Shown here piece after piece: positions 59,083 to 64,000 of a stretch of 64,000 bases of DNA. The stretch is from Lytechinus variegatus (lineage: Eukaryota; Echinodermata; Echinoidea; Temnopleuroida; Toxopneustidae): assembly GCF_018143015.1 (NCBI RefSeq), contig NC_054741.1, forward strand, positions 42,000,092-42,064,091, read 5' to 3'. A program made the translations under genes and the position numbers. A model generated the notes under the pieces. The model was given only the letters and a program-made list of their open reading frames with translations. It searched no databases and was not told the origin of the DNA. Every line of letters begins with the position of its first letter. Positions within the stretch are counted from its first letter, which is position 1.

Positions 59083-61384
59083 CTGAAAGAAAAGAGACCA
59101 AAATACACCTTGCTGTTATTAAAATCTTATTAGACTAGATAAAAAAATATACATAACATGTTTCTAGTCAAATAATGTTTGATTTCCTTCTTGAACGCTC
59201 ATTCTGGACTATCAATGATCTCATCCTCCTTCAAGGTAAACACTATAAGGGACATGGACCTGGCCACGGAGGATTGTCTATTGTTACTGGGGGTGCTGTG
59301 ATGATGCTCAGCACCCCCAGTAATAATAGACTAATCCTCTATGGATAGGTCCCTGATAAGGGAGCCTCAGATCAGATCATCTAAACCTGAAGATTTCATT
59401 TTCTTAGTTGGTAATCTATTCAATTGAATCCATAAATCATGTTCATGAGACACTTGTTGATAAGGGACATTTTGACTTTTTCTAAAACTAGTTTACTAGA
59501 AATTGGTTCAGGAAACCAGTTTGGAAGATCGCTTTGCTAGCATTCCCATTTGATCAAACAAAACCACTTCACATACAATGGTCTTGTTGCTCAGGGAACA
59601 CACTCCATAAGGTGACATATTTCAAATGAAATTTGAAACCACAGCATAGGCATTCCATATACAGTGTGTGGAGTAGCACATGCTATCATCCACAAATGTC
59701 TCAAGTTACCACAAAAGGAATTTTGAGACTGCAAGTCAAAAGGTATTTAAAATGCCAGGATAGCAAAGAAAAATCAACCCAATTAACAAATATTCCAGGT
59801 TTTTCTGTTGAAAATAAAGTGAGAAGTATTCATTCTCAGTTGGTCCGGCAATGTTACTATTTTCCCTCAGGCCTTCGCCCCTCGGAAAAAATAATTATTG
59901 CTGAATCAACCTCGCAAAATCATCCGAGGTAGGACTAGCAATTAATATTTGATTTGATTTATTTCCACATTTCAAAACAAAAACAAATTATATACAAGTA
60001 TAATAATTTTTTTCAGTATTATATAATAATCAAAATATTTTTTTAAACGTTATGAATAATGTACATAAATCATAAAATTTCTTTAATTACTGAACATATA
60101 TATATATAGAAATGTGGGAGACCTCCATCTTAAGCTTGGAGCTTGAAAGTGATGGAGGCCTCGAAATGAAAGGGGATAGAAAACCAGTGGATGGTGTTGT
60201 TCAGGGTGAACATATTCCCGACCTTTCGTTTGAGGACGCGCACACGTATTTACGACGCTAGTTGATTTTGGAAGAGACTTTTGGGCCCGTCGACATGGTC
60301 GTAAAACTCTGTCCTGCAATGCAAATTGTGTGACATGAGATTTTTTTTCGTTTCGCATCTGGAACGGAAACATTCAATTTGCATTTCTGGTTGCTACTAT
60401 GGTAACAGCGATATATCCGATTTAGGACGACTTTCCAATTCCAAATTTGCTTCCTCTAGAGCTCGAGAGGCTGCCCGGGGGGTCCACTTCCATTGAATGG
60501 TGGAAACTAGGCGCGACCACACGTACAAAGGGAAAGAGTGGATAAGTATGTTACGTATAGGCCTATGTAGCGTTATAAGGGTGTGAAAAACAGTGATTAA
60601 AATACTGAAAAAAGTGATATATTTCCAATACTTGTAGGGTGTCACAACCCAAATACTTGTTAAGAGATGCATTTTCATAATCTGGAAAAGACTTACTTCC
60701 CTTGATTAGGGTGCTTTTCGAACCCCATGGTCACACCTGGTATCCACTCATCAATGGAAGTGTACCCCCCGGGAAATCCCCGATTTCTGCGGAAAGTAAA
60801 ACATACTGCCCATTACATTGTGTGCTAGAGGCAAATCATTAGTGTAGAAGTAGCAGGCAAAAGAATATCCCGCAAATTTAGACGGTTTATGGCCTGTTGC
60901 ATGCTGTGTACATGTCAACGCATGCAAAATGGTTCGGCTTGAGAGGTGATCTGACCTATGAAATCAATTGCCAGTGATCCACCAATAATGCACATTAAAT
61001 GCAATATCGATTCAATGGACTGTAATGATCTATATCTAAGCCTTAATTCGTAAGTTTTTCCTTACTCAATATGATTTGATTTGTTTGAAAAACCACTTTC
61101 TTATCCATGTCATAATCTACATTTCGCATGTCTCCAGCCAGCTGGAGTCATAGCCATGATACAGGTACAGTCCTGCTGCGAGCTCAGGCAGGCAAATGGC
61201 ATGGCATGCCATGCTGGTATCGTATGAAAGAGCTTTGCACACGAAAAGCAAGATCTATAGGGCCTGTAACACAAAGCTTAGTAATGATTGTAGAACAGTT
61301 TTCTACGTTTGATTGTATTGACTGTAATGTACAATCAATCGAGAAAATTGAGTCTATGATTAATCGTTAACTTTTGAGTTACCC
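59083..61384. other. No supported gene; fold-back repeats
   Basis: A hairpin element of about 105 bp lies at 59248-59352 (AGGGACATGG...TTACTGGGGGTGCTG against CAGCACCCCCAGTAATAATAG...GGTCCCT). At 60472-60530 CCCGGGGGGTCCACTTCCATTGA reappears inverted at 60770-60745, marking another fold-back repeat to about 60790. The rest is unassigned. Confidence 0.55.
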
Positions 61385-61930
61385 GACTCTAATCTCGCGT
61401 TGTAGAGGTTTGCGAAAGGTGCCTATTTTGAAAGGAAGGGGGAAGTAATCCCTTTTTGTATTTGAACATGAATATTGCAGTATGAAATGTATTTATACCT
61501 GAAATTTTTAATGTTTTTAATTTAAAAAATAAAGGATTAGATCTAGCAAGATATTGTGATATTGTGATCCTGTGCAAATACGGACTGCTCTTTTTTTTAT
61601 AAGAAAATCGGATTAAGTTTCGTTTTACCACAATTACCCCAAACTATATTGCAATATGATATGTGAGGAAGCACCAAAACATTATAAAGTAAAAAGAGAG
61701 TTTTTTCGGTTAATATGTATTTTAATTTTGAAATTATCCCAGCACCTTTGGACACGGAAGTTGTGACTTGGCTTAAATGATTATTCCAGGATAAATTTTC
61801 ATCAATAGTTACCCCTAGAAACTTTGAATGTTGTTTTTGCTGTAGAGATACGTTATATTTATCGTTATTGCATTGTTAACTGCATGTGTATTGTAATGCT
61901 TAAAGTGCATAAAATGTGTTTTGTTTATAT
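61385..61930 (-). mobile_element. LINE C-terminal fragment, minus strand
   Basis: From 61920 downward the minus strand reads LNINKTHFMHF, SKFLGVTIDENLSWNNHLSQ, ILTEKTLFLLYNVLVLPH, YCNIVWGNCGKTKLNP, KRAVRICTGSQY and IFMFKYKKGLLPPSFQN: the thumb and C-terminal segments of jockey/CR1-type LINE reverse transcriptases. At least one frame break is present. The upstream end is cut at 61931 by a TTAA-type transposon. Confidence 0.8.
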
Positions 61931-61934
61931 TTAA

Positions 61935-62657
61935 AGGTCCTATGAAATTAAAACTAAAGATGTGTTAGTAGAGGTATTTTGCCATGAAAATTGCGAATCT
62001 GTGACCTATTTTTGCGTACGATTGATAGTTTCAGAGTTATTCCCTGACAAAGAACTTGACAGGGAACGCCCACCTTTTTTCCGGCGAAAACCTAGAATAG
62101 AGCTGTCAATCATAAAGACGTCACTTTCAGAAAACGGCTTTTGCTAGGCTCGCGTTCGGCTTTATTTACTGTATGTTTGCGTGCACTTTGACAGAGATGA
62201 GCTAACTTTACTGAACTTGAGATTGACCTTTACTAATAGTAATGGCGAATTCCTCCCCTTCGGATGAAGAGTCAGCATCGGAGTGGTCTACTTCTCTCTC
62301 CGAAAGATCTAGCTTTGAGTCTGATGATGGTAGAAATGGAAATGATTTGTTATGATACTGCAACAAATAACAAAGAAGATTTGAAATTTAATTTCCCTTT
62401 TTTTTATTACAGGAAATTGATCATGTACTTAAACAAAATAAAACCAAATAATCTTACATCAATCTCTTGAAGTGTCTGATGTACAATCCAGGGTTATAGT
62501 TCACTGTTATGATAGTCCAATATATATATTCCAGGTAGGCTGGGAAGATTCCTTATTAATGATCGAGATGATGTAACTGATGTTGAAGAACGATGAATAA
62601 TAAGAGTCACTGTAATGAGTTGAAGTGTCCGTGAAGACGATGTTGATGATGATTAAC
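61935..62657 (+). mobile_element. Left end of a TTAA-type DNA transposon
   Basis: TTAA (61931-61934) then AGGTCCTATGAAATTAAAAC inside the LINE. No matching right end is in the window, so the element probably continues past the DIRS-like fossil inserted at about 62658. A first-exon-like ORF lies at 62241-62346. TTAA suggests piggyBac- or Kolobok-like, unproven. Confidence 0.5.
62241..62346 (+). CDS. Possible first exon, acidic Ser-rich leader
   Basis: ATG in the context AGTAATGGCG opens MANSSPSDEESASEWSTSL..., an acidic Ser-rich leader, to a possible donor GATGATG|GTAGAA at about 62328. Such leaders are common at the N-terminus of DNA-transposon proteins. Without the donor the frame ends after 37 codons. 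The rest of the gene is not visible. Confidence 0.35.
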
Positions 62658-64000
62658 CAGAATGCTCAGAAGTGATCATATTATCTACTAACAAGCTATA
62701 CTTACCTATACCATCTCATCAAATTGCTATTCGTTACCCTGACTCGAATAGCCACCGGTAAAAAACTCCCTGAAAGAGGCTAACTGCAATCAGGTAGCCT
62801 GGGAAACCCGTCACGGGACGAGACCCATAAAACCCCCTCGCCACACATAAGCCTCCTCTTTCGTTGCCAAGGAGGGGCGAGGTCTGCTGGGGAGGACGGG
62901 TGGGGAGCTATAGGTAAGTATAGCTTGTTAGTAAATAATATGCTCACTACTGAGCATTCTGATTTACTACACTGCGCTATACTTACCTAAACCATCTCAT
63001 CAAATTGCTAGAATAGCACGGAAAAACTGGAGGAGGGGCAAAAACGAGACCCTTTCCAGACAAGTTAGCATAACAATGATAAAGAAACTGATTTACTATA
63101 AAATGGAGTAGTCTCCCAACTGGAGAAGCTACTCTTGGAATAAAGGGATAAAAATCATCAACCACGTTAATGAAATATATCAACTGGAAATAGCCTAGGA
63201 AAAATTAGGACAAGACAAGAACCGCCAAGGCAAAACCTGTGTCTTGGCTATTATATCAAATAAGTAATAAGATACAAAGGTATTGAATAGGTCCAATAGG
63301 ATGCCTGGAGGATCTCCTCCAAAGAGGTACCCTGAAAAAGCGCCCAAGATGTTGCTATGCCCCATGAATCGTGGGCTCTAAAGGATCCTGATAAAATGGC
63401 ATTTTCTCCATCTGACCTGATCCCCTGCACTAACCATCGAGAAATAGTAATTGGATTAACAGGGCTGTGAGGTTCTATTGAACTAATGAAGAGTTGGTGG
63501 GAAGTGCAAATGCACTTTAATCAATGTACCACTTTAAGGCACGTACGGGACAACATAACCTATTCTTCGGAAACTGACGAGATTGTAAAATCACATTGTT
63601 CACCCCAGGACTTGAACCTGGGACTCCAAGGACACTAGTCAAGTGCGTTATCCATTCAGCCACGATATCCCCCTAAAGGCTGGAAGAACAACATCACAGG
63701 ATTTAGGTGTTTCTTTTTCTTAGCTAGGAAATCATGTCTAGGGATCAAGCGGACTCTGTCCTTCTCCCAACGAATATGACCCGGTCTCACCGTGAGTGCA
63801 TGAAGCAAACTACGTCTTTGACCTGAAGCTATAGTCAACAAGAAGGCTATCTTAATGGAAAGATCAGGGAGCAATTATGTATGGGTTTAAAGGGGGATTT
63901 GGCTAGGGCACCGAAGGACTCTTGGCAGGTTCCAATTGGGGAAGAGTCTTCGGCTGGGAGGAATCTGTTAAGAAGAAGGATCTTGTTAGTCTGGTACGGA
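62658..64000 (-). mobile_element. Second DIRS-like retroelement fossil, runs off the edge
   Basis: Outer end 62658-62713 (CAGAATGCTCAGAAGTGATC...) returns inverted at 62908-62961, followed by ACTGCGCTATACTTACC..ATTGCTAG (62970-63011), the layout of terminus plus internal complementary region seen at 48533-48876. Minus-strand pieces within about 63280-63500 and 63656-63874 resemble a DIRS tyrosine recombinase (KIAFLLTIASGQRRSLLHAL; WGIATSWALFQGTSLEEIL), which would integrate circular copies. A SINE-like insertion separates the two pieces. The element is broken; age cannot be set without its other terminus. Confidence 0.8.
63602..63671 (-). mobile_element. tRNA-like head of a SINE
   Basis: Minus-strand GGATATCGTGGCTGAATGGA (box A-like) and CCCAGGTTCAAGTCCTGGG (T-arm with box B). 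The D and T arms fold, but the 5' GGATATC has no complementary 3' acceptor strand, so it is a SINE head rather than a working tRNA gene. It sits within the DIRS recombinase region; its 3' end may lie near 63530. Confidence 0.6.

Noticed and set aside
60380-60400. RFX X-box-like GTTGCTACTATGGTAAC
   Set aside because: Spacing is three bases longer than the consensus palindrome and no promoter or first exon is attached to it.
60697-60786. A 90-nt minus-strand exon with good acceptor and donor (GGYTSIDEWIPGV...)
   Set aside because: The underlying CCCGGGGGGTACACTTCCATTGA is present inverted at 60472-60530, so it belongs to a fold-back repeat, and its phase does not fit the exon at 58972-59082.
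63602-63671. A functional tRNA gene
   Set aside because: D and T arms fold but the acceptor strands do not pair and the copy sits inside a retroelement, so a SINE head fits better.

Overview
The window looks like repeat-rich nuclear DNA from a marine invertebrate animal. An echinoderm, probably a sea urchin, is my best inference. It is AT-rich and intron-rich, full of nested transposable elements, and carries minisatellite-bearing elements with TGACCTTTGACCT cores of a kind I associate with sea urchin and mollusc genomes. There is no bacterial gene, operon, rRNA or CRISPR array. Host genes are sparse: a terminal exon with a probable 3' UTR (about 24.26-26.25 kb, minus), a possible first exon for it (28.2 kb) and one isolated 37-codon exon (59.0 kb, minus).

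Layout. 1-0.6 kb: tail of a Penelope-like retroelement. 1.2-2.36 kb: degraded CR1/L2-type LINE. 3.06-3.93 kb: minisatellite element, first copy. 4.26-7.98 kb: a GGGGTAATTGTCC minisatellite, then a foldback element whose arms are tandem arrays, with a MITE inside one arm and a perfect 72-bp palindrome in the other. 8-11.4 kb: no supported gene. 11.46-21.46 kb: several minisatellite elements ending in GTCTC...GAGAC, with MITEs between them. 21.5-24.2 kb: a large inverted repeat. 24.3-28.2 kb: host exon(s), a tRNA-derived SINE and CT-rich tracts. 28.5-29.3 kb: minus-strand LINE reverse transcriptase fragment. 30.6-31.7 kb: unrecognised coding-like DNA and a palindromic satellite.

32.6-56.7 kb is one Tx1/L1-like LINE split by a 20,655-bp insertion (35320-55974). 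The insertion has GGGGCWATTCCACRG terminal inverted repeats and a TA target duplication. Removing it with one TA copy restores the LINE reading frame exactly. The insertion carries six subterminal copies of GTAACGTGAGTAAC and a minus-strand, roughly ten-exon gene (41395 to about 47150) for a protein of about 891 codons with DDE-transposase-like motifs, Cys-rich segments, tandemly duplicated 57-nt exons and a C-terminal SH3/Tudor-like module. All coding splice phases agree. I know the protein type from uncharacterised invertebrate proteins but cannot place it in a named superfamily; this is the best candidate here for an undescribed system. A 6.9-kb DIRS-like fossil (48533-55412) lies inside it, so the order of insertion is LINE, then giant element, then DIRS.

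56.7-64 kb: simple repeats, the isolated host exon, fold-back repeats, a minus-strand LINE fragment cut by the left end of a TTAA-type DNA transposon (61935), and a second DIRS-like fossil running off the right edge, its recombinase region split by a SINE-like insertion. Everything here was read by eye; no database search was run.
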